Below, one piece after another: positions 54,203-64,000 of a stretch of 64,000 nucleotides of DNA. The stretch covers positions 62,001 to 126,000 of the forward strand of contig MCGO01000011.1 of the NCBI GenBank assembly GCA_002104985.1, in the 5' to 3' direction. The position numbers and the translations under genes were made by a program. The DNA comes from Rhizoclosmatium globosum (taxonomy: Eukaryota; Chytridiomycota; Chytridiomycetes; Chytridiales; Chytriomycetaceae). Below the pieces are notes generated by a model that ran no database searches, was not told where the DNA came from, and saw only the letters and a program-made list of their open reading frames with translations. How positions within the stretch are numbered: the stretch's first letter is position 1; each line of letters starts with the position of its first letter.

Positions 54203-57200
54203 TTAGAGGATGAGCCACAACAATGGAATAGCCATCTGGAGTGACTTTAGAAATGCACCCGACGTAATCAAAACTTGTGCATCCACAGATCCAAAAGTCT
54301 TTGCCGGAGCTACAACGGTAACAGCGGATGCGGTCACTGTAGCTCGCACCTTGGCCACTCCCATCACAACCGTGATTTTTCCTCCGTCTCTCTTTGCCCC
54401 TTGCGCTTGCACAGAATAAGAAATCGTTGCGAGAGGTGTACGCGAGTCGTCTGCTTTAAACACTGAAATGATAAAATTGTCGGAAGCGTCGCTCAGCTGG
54501 AATCCATACAACACAGTGTTCACCGAGTCGGGCAACGTGAGCACAATCGTGACTGTAGCTCCTTGCGCGGTAGATACAGTGCCTGAACCAGAACTCGAAG
54601 CTTCGTTGTAAGTCTGGACTTGACCGGAAGAGCTTGGAAACTTAACAAGAACTTGTTAACTTTGATTATTTACAGGAGATAAAATGCATTTACCTTAAAT
54701 GAGTTGGAATCGACAGAAAGAACAATCTTATTCATTCCTCCATTTGCTTTGGGGAATGAAGGTGCAGCCACAGTCACCAAAGGAGCTCCAGGAACAATAT
54801 CCTTTTCGACAGAAACCAACGAGTTCTGCAATTCCGTCGCATCCACTGGCCCAAATGACGACGAAATACTCAACACGGATGCAACAATTGTTTGAGCTTT
54901 GGCGCTTGGCACTTGCAATAAGCCAGTGTTTGGTGATGCATTTGAGTTTTGACCATTCCCACTGTTTGCCGCCATATTCCCAGCAGACGCATTTCCAGTG
55001 GATGTGTTTCCAGATGTGCTTTCAGCAGTATTTCCAGATTGGCTGTCAGCGCCAACCGTTCCATTGCTCGTATTTCCATTGCTGCCGCCATTATCAGCAC
55101 TATTGACAGGGATGCCTCCTTGATTCCCGAAATATCCCGACCCAGAGTTTGATCCACCAGTTCCAGAATTGGATGTGTCTGGAATAGTTTTTGGTGGGAG
55201 GAGTATTGTGGTGGTTACGACTGGAGGAGCAATGATTTCTGTTGCTGGTTGAGGAGGAATAGCAATGGTTGTGGTGACTACAATGACAGCAGTAGTCGTA
55301 GAAGGTGGAGAAATTATAACATCAGTAGTTAAAACAGGAACAACTACTGCAGCGGTTGTTTTGATGGGAATAGCGGCTGTTGTTTCAATCAGAACAGCTA
55401 CATTTAATAAACAACAACTCGAGTGAACGAGAACTCACTATCATGTTGACACCCTGTCCCTGAGACTGTCAGATCTATATCTCTCTGCTTGTAATGTCCC
55501 AGCTTGTTGGCATCGGATATATAGGCAGTTGAGTCCTCAGCGACATATTTCAGGTGCAGACTGCTCGCTTTTGAATCACAGGGGATAGAAATAGTTTGTG
55601 CTTCCAAATTGTCACGCTTTCTGTGTGCACTGGCTGGGACGCCGAGAGGTTTCGCAAAAATATCAAATTTAGATCCTGCAACAAATGTTCCATTCGCAGT
55701 GCTGACGAACGCTTGAAACCCAAACAAGCTGATTCCGGTTTGATTGAAGCTGAATGATATTGTTGTGTTTGTAACAAGTACTTCTGGCGAGGGCTGAGTA
55801 TATTGTTTACAGAGGGCTGACAAGAGATTGACGAAAATGAGAGCCTTTTGAGTTCCAGTTGAAACTGTATCGCTGCACTCGGAAAGATGTCCAGCACAAT
55901 CCGTGAAGGCTTTCAAGCTATCAGGATTACTGTCAATCGCCAAACAAGTCGTATTCAGCGCAGTTGTGTCAGAGTCCAACGAAGAATATCCAGGAATCTA
56001 CACAAGCATTCAGAAACAAACTTAACTACCATTTTCAAGACTCACATTGTTTTGACATGGCATCATGCAAGCAGGGACGATCGTAAGTTTAAACGCTTTT
56101 GCCTTGTCGACGTATTCATTGTCCGACAGTGCGTAGATCGCATTTTCACTCATGATCACGTTGGCGGAAGGGCAAACATTTGTGATATTGTAAGCAGCTG
56201 CGTTTGAAAAACAATTTCCATCAAGCAAAATTTGATGTTGACTAAATGAAAAATTGGAAACCATGCATTAAAAATCTCAAAGTCTCAAACTTACTTCACT
56301 AATTCCAGTGTTATGGACGGTGGTATAGTTCCGCTAAATTGATTATTGCTCAAATCCATATCTCGCAGATTATGAATATCCGGTATTGTTCCATTCAAAT
56401 TGTTGTTGCTCAAACTCAAGAGTCCAAGAGATGATGGTAATGTCGGAATTTTCCCAGAAAGCTGATTGTAGTCCAATACCCTTAAATAGGGAATAGTTAG
56501 CTGGGAGATCTCAAATCCAGCTAACGAGATAATAAAAAACTTACAAATCCATAAGTCTTGGTGGAAGAGGGGGAATGGATCCCGTGATCAAACTATTGTA
56601 AATCACAAGTGCAGTAAGATTGCTGGGAAGTGTTGGAATTATTCCCGATATATTCACACCAGAAATGGATATGCTATTCAAATTGGATAAGCTTTCCCAG
56701 AATGGTAAACTTCCACTAAGTTGTACGCCGTCAATACGGATCGCTTGTAAAGAAGATGGTAGATTAGGAATCGGTCCAGTTTGTAGAGTGCGTGTAATTG
56801 AGAAGGTTTGCAAAGAGTCTGGTAACTTTGGAAGTGGTCCTGTGAAGTTCGTGTCTTCAACTGTAAAACGCGGAAGGGAGCTTGGGAGTTCAGGAAAAGC
56901 TCCAGTAAAATTACAGAGCAAAATCTCAAGAGACTGAAGTCTTTTCAATGGTTTCAACGACGGAAGAGTGCCAGTTCCAGTACTTAGCAAATTCCTGGAA
57001 TAATGATGTTATCACTGTATATTCAAATATCATAATTCTTACAAGGTTTCAACAGCTGTTGGTAATTCTGTAATGATGCCAATATTGCGATTGTTTGCTA
57101 AATGCAAAAACGTGATAGTGGTGGGAAGAGCAGGGAGAGGCCCTGATAGCTGCGTGTTTGCGACAAAAAGAAACGTCAACGCAGTAATTTGATTAAATGC

Positions 57201-57798
57201 TGGGAAAGGACCAATCAGTGAGAGACAATTTAAAGACCTGAGCAAGAATTTTAGGTTGAAGTTATACCCAAATATTTCTTACAGAGCTCGCAATGCTGGA
57301 GGCCACACTGTTGGCACGGTGCCAATTAGATCAGATTCTATATCCCTTGAAACTACGACTTAAGCGATATATTAAAGCCTAATCAACCTTACAGGGAAGT
57401 CAATTGGGTAAGTCCACTCAAGTCGGGAAAAGAGCTAGTTCTACGGTAAATGATTTTGCTGTCGAAGTCCCTCCGTTAGCGACGTCAATTGTCAAATCGA
57501 AAAAGTTGGATTACATCAGTGTGATCGAGCTATTCTGGCATTGAACAACACACGGATTGTCTTGTGCTAGTGCGTTAGGACCTGGAGGGCAGTTTACACC
57601 AGACACTGTTCCGTCAGAGCTGCAACAAGCACTTGAATCAATTGCACCGAAAAACTCTGGCCACGAGCTTTTTGCCAGGGCACAATCATTGGCAGCCACC
57701 TTGTCAGTGAAGGATCGTTAGTATCAATGTAAGAGTGAAGGACATACCATCGTTGCTCCAAGGATTCGGAGACAGGCCACTAATAGAAGTGGTCCCAT
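54203..57798 (-). CDS. Secreted LRR protein gene, copy 5
   Basis: ATG 57798 opens a signal peptide (Leu-Leu-Leu-Val-Ala-Cys-Leu). The cap exon has [13 protein letters not shown]. LRRs (57245-56300) follow the pattern Leu-Pro-x-Ser-Leu-x-x-Leu...Leu-x-Gly-x-Ile/Leu-Pro. The middle domain (55440-56264) has conserved Cys pairs, [19 protein letters not shown] and Arg-Lys-Arg-Asp-Asn. The linker is Thr/Val/Pro-rich then Gly/Asn-rich. The C-terminal domain ends Pro-Leu-Leu-Trp-Leu-Ile-Leu at 54203. Main conserved exons read open. The short hydrophobic end could be a weak GPI-attachment signal. It is divergent from the intact dioxygenase-like gene, 370 bp between starts. Confidence 0.8.
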
Positions 57799-58168
57799 CT
57801 TTTAGGTGTAGAAAAAAAAATATTGAATGAGGTTGAAGGACCTTGAACCACATAAACGTTCTTCACTTCCGCAAAGACAATTAAATACAGAAACTTGGAC
57901 AAAAAACAGGAAAGGGCCTTAAATGTGGACAGTGTAGAGGAGAACCAGAAAGAAATGTTGTTTCTCATTTCTGCCTTGGATCCAAAGATGTACATCCAAG
58001 TGAAGAAATCATTTTGTCTCTCTTTAATTCCTCCCTTAAGTTCTTTAGAATTTGGACGAGTGTAATCCGTGTGTATGACTCATCATTCCACTGTCGCCAC
58101 CTTCACAAAAATTTGCCTCGTCAGATTTTTCATCGAAGGGGCACTCGCATTCAATCAACCAACCACCA
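57799..58168. promoter_or_regulatory. Divergent region between LRR copy 5 and dioxygenase-like gene
   Basis: A 370-bp gap between head-to-head starts; likely shared promoter region. This is the region deleted between LRR copy 4 and the dioxygenase fragment. No recognisable element. Confidence 0.45.
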
Positions 58169-59892
58169 ATGACACTGTTCCCCGTCTTGGCTCTCTTGTC
58201 GTTCACGACGATTGTCCTAGGCCACATTCAAGAACTGTCGCCTAACCAGGTCAAACTTCGAGTGGCAATGGCAACGGCGGTGTCCACTTGCGCTGCGGGA
58301 AATGGCATCCAATCGAAACGAGATGGAACTGTGGGTGCGGCGATCCTGACGCCCGAGGTCGAAGAGGGCCCGTTCTGGGTAACTAGTTACTAGGCTAGCA
58401 CTGGATAGCGTACTAACAGCATACATAGGTGGCAAGGGAAATGATCCGCACAGATCTGGTCGATGGCCAGCCTGGCATCCCAATGACATTGCAAGTCCGC
58501 GTCGTCTCTGTCAGTGACTGTAAACCAATCGCAAACGCCTTTGTCGATGTTTGGCATGTAAACGCTGTCGGGGAATACAGCGGCTATGTGACTCAATCTA
58601 CTACAAACCCTAACGAGTCCGCCGATGATGCTGAAGCTGCCGCCGCTGGTGTTCCTATACCACCATTTACATCCGACGAACTCAATGCACTCGAAAATGG
58701 TGGAGCACATGCTCAATTAAGCGATAACTTGAACTTTTGTCGTGGTGCTTATCAAACTGATGGAAACGGACTTGTCACTTTCAAGTCAATTGTTCCAGTC
58801 TACTATTCAGCGAGAACGACGCATATTCACGTCAAAGTGTACCTTAGCGGTACAGTCAACTCAGATGGATCTTATTCAGGAAGCAACGGCGTCCACACTG
58901 GACAACTATTTTTCGAAGAATCAGACAAGTCTCAACTCTATACTGTACCACCGTACAACAGTGTCCCATACACATACGTGCCCAACGAAAGTGATGGTGA
59001 CTTCCAAGTCGAGACAATGTTATCAAGCGACGCAGTCCTGAAAGTCTCCAAAACAGGCAATTCTTTGACTGATGGAATCGTGGCGTCCGCAATTGTTGTC
59101 GTAGATCCTGGATTCCGAATCAGTGAGCTTCCTCAAGTCCCCTCGTTGATTCCACGTCCACTCAGCGGCCCAGTGAACGTACCGGCGCCTCAGCAACAGT
59201 CTGCAGTCGTAGTTCCTCCACCTCAACCCCCAACAACAACAAGTATCCAAGACAATGTCGTGGCGGCCTCGGAAACTCTTCCTGTTGTACCTGCAGCAAC
59301 AACAAAGTCATTTGACCATGTGAATGCTGCTGCAACTGATAGTCCGTCAATCAATTCTACGGCCACTGCACCTTTGAACGGAACTGAAAAAACCGGGCCA
59401 TCTCAAAATGGAGTGCCGCTCGCTTCCGCCACCGCGAATAAGACGGATGGACTCTCTGGCGGTGCACTCGGCGCTGCGATTGCATTTCCAATTATCTTGG
59501 TTATTGCGGGAGCTGTCTATGCGGCGAAAAGAAAAGGAGTGTTTGGAACGACAAAGAATCAAGCACCAGATGCCGATGAACCTGATTCTTTGCCTACTGA
59601 CGACTTACCAGTTGCGTTGATGCCATCAACTACTGCAATCGAAGCAAGCACTGGTTCTGTGATTGTCGTTTTGGATCCAAGCCCTGAAGTTGTCGAAGAG
59701 GCAGAAAATGAAGTCTCCGCTACTTCTAATGAGAATCTGGAATCTAAGCCGGAAGTCGTTGCTGTAGAAGCTGTTGCAACGGAAGCACTTTCGGAAGAGG
59801 AATCTGTTGTCATTCATGTCCAAGAAGATGACTCCGTTGCAGTCGCTGATTCCTCAATTGACCCGGTTGTCAAAGAAGAACGCGAAGAGTAA
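58169..59892 (+). CDS. Membrane-anchored intradiol-dioxygenase-like protein
   Basis: Exon 1 (58169-58378) encodes a signal peptide and Glu-Val-Glu-Glu-Gly-Pro-Phe-Trp. Intron 58379-58428 has a perfect TACTAAC branch site at 58411-58417. Exon 2 continues with Ile-Arg-Thr-Asp-Leu, Gly-Ile-Pro-Met-Thr-Leu, Ala-Phe-Val-Asp-Val-Trp-His, Gly-Glu-Tyr-Ser-Gly-Tyr, Tyr-Tyr-Ser-Ala-Arg-Thr-Thr-His-Ile-His-Val-Lys-Val and His-Thr-Gly-Gln-Leu-Phe-Phe. The Tyr, Tyr, His, His set corresponds to the iron ligands of intradiol (catechol/protocatechuate) dioxygenases. A Pro/Thr/Ser-rich stalk (59110-59450), one membrane helix (Ala-Ile-Ala-Phe-Pro-Ile-Ile-Leu-Val-Ile) with Lys-Arg-Lys stop-transfer and an acidic cytoplasmic tail follow. 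Cell-surface or secreted-pathway oxidation of aromatic compounds is inferred. Confidence 0.85.
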
Positions 59893-60563
59893 ACTATAGA
59901 TAGAGTGTATGATAAAACGTGTTTATTTTGCAACTTCTTGTTTACAACAATAGATTGTTACATTTTTTGTCGCCGCATCATCTAAGAATATGTCTTTTTG
60001 GATATAAGTGATAATAATATTGTTAATGATAAATGGTAGTATCAGTCCAACGTTGAGGCAAGATACCGTTGCTGCTTCAAACAGGAAGGTGAATGACAGC
60101 AGTCTCATCTAAAATAGACATCCGGGTAAATGCCATTGTACTTCCGAGGATTAGTGGAGGAGCAAGTCAATATGGGCATTGACAAATTTATGATTTTGAA
60201 GTTAGTTATTTCAAACGCTGGTTTGGGTACATTCCCCTTTTCTTTCTTTTCCTACTCACACTAAAACATTATCGAACACCCTCAGTTATACATATTTTCG
60301 CACACTCAAAGGGAGATTATAGAATTCTTGAATATGAACAAACCATACACTCGGGTATTAATTTGGCAAAAAGATCTAATTCTTCGCTATTCTATCACAT
60401 ACACATCAATGAAAGAGAGATGAAGAAGGGGCTGAAGAAGGGTTGTGGTTCTCGACAGTCCATTTCCAAGACGCTTCACCTCCTTCAACAACATCCCCCT
60501 TATTCAATCTCTTCGCCAACAAACCACCACCCACCACCACCTTCACTCTCGCCAACTTAAACA
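59893..60563. other. Gene-free interval
   Basis: AT-rich 3' flank of the dioxygenase-like gene followed by the 5' leader of the next gene, which is rich in C and A (CCACCACC-like stretch near 60525-60545). No supported gene. Confidence 0.55.
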
Positions 60564-63500
60564 ATGTCGTCGTCGCAGCGCCGCGGCGACAGAGACCCGA
60601 ACCCACGCGCGAACCACGGGCCCAACCCTTCCACCTCAAACACCTCAAACACTCCAAACAACAACCAATCCAGAACAGAAACAGAAGTCGCAGCGCCGAT
60701 CGTCCACGCAACCAAAACAACGCAACAGAAACATCAAATCAATCGTCAACTCGAAATGAGAAACCTTCAACTTCAACTTCAAATCAGAAGTCAACAGCTC
60801 CACAAAACTCTCATTCAAACGACTCGTCTCGGTAATGGTCCAAAACGCTCACAGTCTCGCACACGCCCAAAGCTGCGTTCGGTCTTGGACAGCAGCGACT
60901 TGCCTCAACAGAACATCCGCGACAGAGACAGAGACAGAGACAGGAATCAAGAAAGAGACCGCGAAAGAGGCAATAGAAGACACGATGATCAGGAGCTGGA
61001 CAGGCGAAAGGTATTATCACACTCGAACACCCAAATCTGACAAATGAGGTGGCTCTAATCAATTTACCAGCCTAATCAACAGCCAAAAGCCCACCCCAAT
61101 GACGCCCCGAAACTGGAAAACTCAAACTCGGCTTCTTCTTCGTCAAAACAGCGTCAAAAGGATCCTTCGAATTCACCAGAAAACAAAGACCGACGGCGAG
61201 ACTATGATCGAAAGGATTTTGAGGAACGACGAGAAGAACGGAAACATCGGCGAGAAGGATCAGAAGGGCGAGATCGGAATGGTGGTGAGGTGAATCGAGA
61301 CCGTGTTCGAGATCGTCGAAGGAGAGACGAGGATAAACAAGCAGAGTCCTCAGGAAACGGACGTCCTTCAGAATCTGATGACGAGAAACAGAAAGTCAAG
61401 AAACCATCGTCTCCACCTGGTCCATCCAATGGTATGTAGTTTATTGTTGTGCCACTCTACATTCCTTATATTTTCCTCACAGGTGGCCGAAATAGTCCCA
61501 CGAGTCGCCCACCACGAAATACACCTGCTACCTTGGCAGAACGACTTTCATCAGAAGGCCTTCGTCGAGATCTGAATGGTCGAACCTCTCCCTTTGATAG
61601 ACCTAGACGTATCAACAACCACCCCCCAAGTACAAGAAAAAGATTCATCTGATTCATTGAGACGCCAGTTACACGAACGAAGTGGTGCCAAATATACCCA
61701 AGACGGCGGTCCAGAACCATCACACAGCAATCGAATCAAGGAGATTTCACCAGATAACACAACCCCCAAACTCAAAACTCAAGAAAGTGAGTATTGTTGT
61801 CAACTTCTATAAATTTTGACCTCTTTACTCCCAGAACCCTCCAACTCCGAATCTGAAGCGGAATTAAACCGTGGTCGCTCTCGCCATCAAAAACGCACCC
61901 AAGATCCACCTCCACGATCCCCAACCCCACCCTCTCGACCCAACCCTCCTTCTCCAAAACAAAAGAAACAACCAACACCGGAATCTCCGTCCCCGCCTCC
62001 TCCACAACCATCCGCAAAGTCTTCCCAGAAAGAATCAAACTGGGTCACTGTCGAAACTACAACCTTAAACGCACCGTCCTCTGAAACCCCCGTCGCAGGC
62101 GCAAGCCCACTCAGAAACCCTTTCACGCATTACGTGACGTGCGAAGCGACGCTCTTTGGTGTTGATGGTGTCATCACCAACTGTAAAAGAATAGTCCGCG
62201 GCGTATCTGTTGCAGCAGGGATTGCATACCTCGGACGCTACGCACGGGTCCCTGCCGATGAGGTTTCCAGGAGTGGAAGCAAGAAGCAAAAGCATGACGA
62301 CGTTGAAGTTCCTATGCGTAGCGGGAGTAAAAAGCACAGGCGTATAATGAGGGTGTGGAGGAGAACGTGTTTCTAGAAAGGGGAGTAAGAAGCAGCCTGT
62401 GTATGTGAGTGAGGACGAGGTTGTCGCTCCTGTTTCGAGGAAGGGAAGTAAAAAGCAGGCTTATATGAGTGAGGAGAACAGGTTCCGATGCCGGTTTCTA
62501 GACAGGGGAGTAAGAAGCAGCAAGCTTATTATGAGGAAAGTGGGGAAGAAATTCCGTTGCCTGTACCAGTGTCGAGGAAGGGAGTGAGAAGACGAAACCG
62601 GAAACTCCCGTTCCTGTGTCGAGGAAGGAGAGTAAGAAGCAGGCTTATATGGTTTCGGACGAGGAAGCACAGGAGCATGAGGTCAGAAATGTGGCAAGCA
62701 AAAAGAATGTGGAGGAGGAAGTCCCTCGTAAGGCGTCGAACAAGAAATATCAGGGGGATGAAGATCTCGGCAGAAAAGATTCACGGAAGAAGAATGCAGA
62801 ACCAGCGCCACAACAGCAATCCGAAGATCCTTATGGTATGATGTCCCCAAACCGTAAAATGGCGCAAGAGCTATTCGATTCGTACTTGGAACTTGAAGCC
62901 CCTGATCCTGTCCCACTTCCACCTTCCGTTGTTGCAGCAGCATCTCTCCCCGCTTCTCACAACCTCACTTTCAACTCTCAGCCTCAACAAAACCATCTGC
63001 AACATCCCCAAAGAAAGCCAAAAAGACACTGAGACAGCCAGCATCCTTCTCAGACCTCGACTCTGAATTCCAAGACTTCCAATCACACTACTCTGCGTCG
63101 CCGTCCCCTGAACCAGCCTCAAAGAGTACAGTCAAGTCCCCAATTTCGAAGGAAAACCCAGACCCGCATCCATATCACGACTCTCGAAAGCGACGCGAAT
63201 TGTATCCACTGTTTCATCGCGGTTCAGTGCTGGCGATGAGAGTGTTGCTGGGGGTGGGAAAGGGTTGGATACCACGCGGTTGCGATACGCTTCATCAGAG
63301 GAGGAAGGAGACGTTTCAAGTGGTGCGGACAGTGCTTTCCAAATCCCTGCGTCTCCACCTGCACCTGTGAAGGCGAAATCTCCACAGAAGGGGCAGTCTC
63401 CGAAAGTGCGGTCTGTTTCACCGGTTGTGCAGCGGAAACGTGCGGATAGTTTGAGGAGTTCAGGATCAATTGGAGAAGGGGATCAAGCGATACTGAGGAT

Positions 63501-64000
63501 GAAAAGAATGTGCCTTAGTGAAAGCAAACCTGTTGTTGAAGCTCCGAAACGGTGGGGTAACAAGACAGCAATAGTAAAGCTGCGCCGCCTCCGCCTCCAC
63601 CTGCAGAATCCGACTCAGCGAGTAGTAGTAGCACGGAGGAGGAGGAATCGTACCCCCGTCGAAAACCATCTGAAAAAACTCCCCCTTCTCTTTCCCGCTC
63701 GCAAACCCCAGCCACAACCACAGATATTTCCCCTGAAAAGAGGAAAGCCCCTTCCCCTGTTAAACTATCTCCTCCACCGACACCAGCCAACGGCTTCCTT
63801 GGCTCAATGTGGTCCGGAAAAGGTGCCAAGCCCGCTGCCGGCAAGTCGAACCAGCAGCAACAGGATTCACCTGGATCCATTCGAAACTCCATTATTAGTA
63901 TCGCAAGTCGGGCAAGTAGTGCTGTGTCCGATTCGGTTGGATCCCTTGTGGCCCGTGATCAACCTGTTGCATCTACAACTCCTAATGGCAGCACGGAAAC
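60564..64000 (+). CDS. Large Arg/Ser/Lys-rich protein, partial
   Basis: ATG 60564 starts a Gln/Asn/Arg-rich N-terminus with Asp-Arg repeats (60920-60970), RD/RE-rich segments (61180-61400), Pro/Ser-rich segments (61830-62060), a short hydrophobic patch near 62150-62250 and a tandem array (62265-62700) of Ser-Arg-Lys-Gly-Ser-Lys-Lys-Gln-Ala-Tyr units. Introns are visible near 61010-61065, 61431-61482 and 61788-61834. At least four frame changes occur after 61600, including inside the array, but Ser/Pro/Lys-rich frames continue to the window end. Resembles splicing-associated or chromatin-associated disordered proteins in composition; no family recognised. The gene continues beyond 64000. Confidence 0.55.
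62265..62700 (+). repeat. Tandem repeat coding Ser-Lys-Lys-Gln units
   Basis: Six or so degenerate units of about 60-90 bp with cores like GTTTCGAGGAAGGGAAGTAA or AGTAAGAAGCAGGCTTAT. Units encode Pro-Val-Ser-Arg-Lys-Gly-Ser-Lys-Lys-Gln-Ala-Tyr plus an acidic spacer, now in different frames. Confidence 0.7.

Noticed and set aside
1..64000. tRNA or rRNA genes
   Set aside because: No convincing A/B-box pair or rRNA-like block noticed by eye; a tRNAscan-SE/Infernal run would settle it.

Overview
The window is eukaryotic and most probably comes from a chytrid-like (early-diverging) fungus. Genes are compact and broken by short GT-AG introns of about 50-75 bp. Products are typically fungal or eukaryotic: ISY1, LUC7, V-ATPase subunit B, eIF2B-alpha, an RTC3/SBDS-type protein, a TCP11/SOK1 protein and a GRIP golgin. 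A class C (GABA-B-like) seven-helix receptor is also present, which suits chytrids better than Dikarya. There are no bacterial operons, CRISPR arrays or rRNA, and I saw no tRNA. Genus and species cannot be fixed from the sequence alone.

Layout. (1) 1-12.5 kb, housekeeping: AlkB-like oxygenase (partial), eIF2B-alpha, a DUF4336-like protein, a CUE protein, three MAPR/Dap1-type heme-binding paralogues, ISY1, a GRIP golgin and LUC7. (2) 12.5-16.5 kb: a receptor with a beta-helix ectodomain and a GABA-B-type seven-helix domain, then an unknown gene ('gene B'). (3) 16.5-39.7 kb: an accessory block of tandem units. Each unit is gene B (+), a secreted leucine-rich-repeat (LRR) gene (-), and the start of an FCP1/SCP-like phosphatase gene (+). 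The units are broken by a decayed Tc1-type transposon and a Copia-type retroelement of 5.5 kb; an intact phosphatase gene closes the block. (4) 39.8-52.1 kb, housekeeping again: V-ATPase B, a four-helix membrane protein, RTC3-like, TCP11-like, cytochrome b5 reductase, an APC permease and a Ser-rich protein. (5) 52.3-59.9 kb: a second LRR block in which LRR copies are paired head-to-head with a membrane-anchored intradiol-dioxygenase-like gene. (6) 60.5 kb to the end: a long Arg/Ser/Lys-rich gene running off the window.

The most unusual biology is the LRR family: five copies plus a 5' remnant. Each has a signal peptide, a Cys-containing N-terminal cap, LRRs, a conserved domain with a Lys-Arg site, a variable Thr/Ser/Gly/Asn linker and a conserved C-terminal domain. 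Shared breakpoints let the duplication history be read from the sequence. The Copia element is also odd: its protease follows the integrase, the two segments are bounded by a 191-bp direct repeat, and gag has no start codon.

A caution applies to many coordinates. Several conserved genes, mainly in 0.5-12.4 kb and after 60.5 kb, carry single-base shifts that split otherwise good domains, while 39.8-52 kb is almost clean. I read this mostly as uncorrected indels in the assembly. CDS spans below are therefore outer limits that include introns and, where stated, frame breaks.
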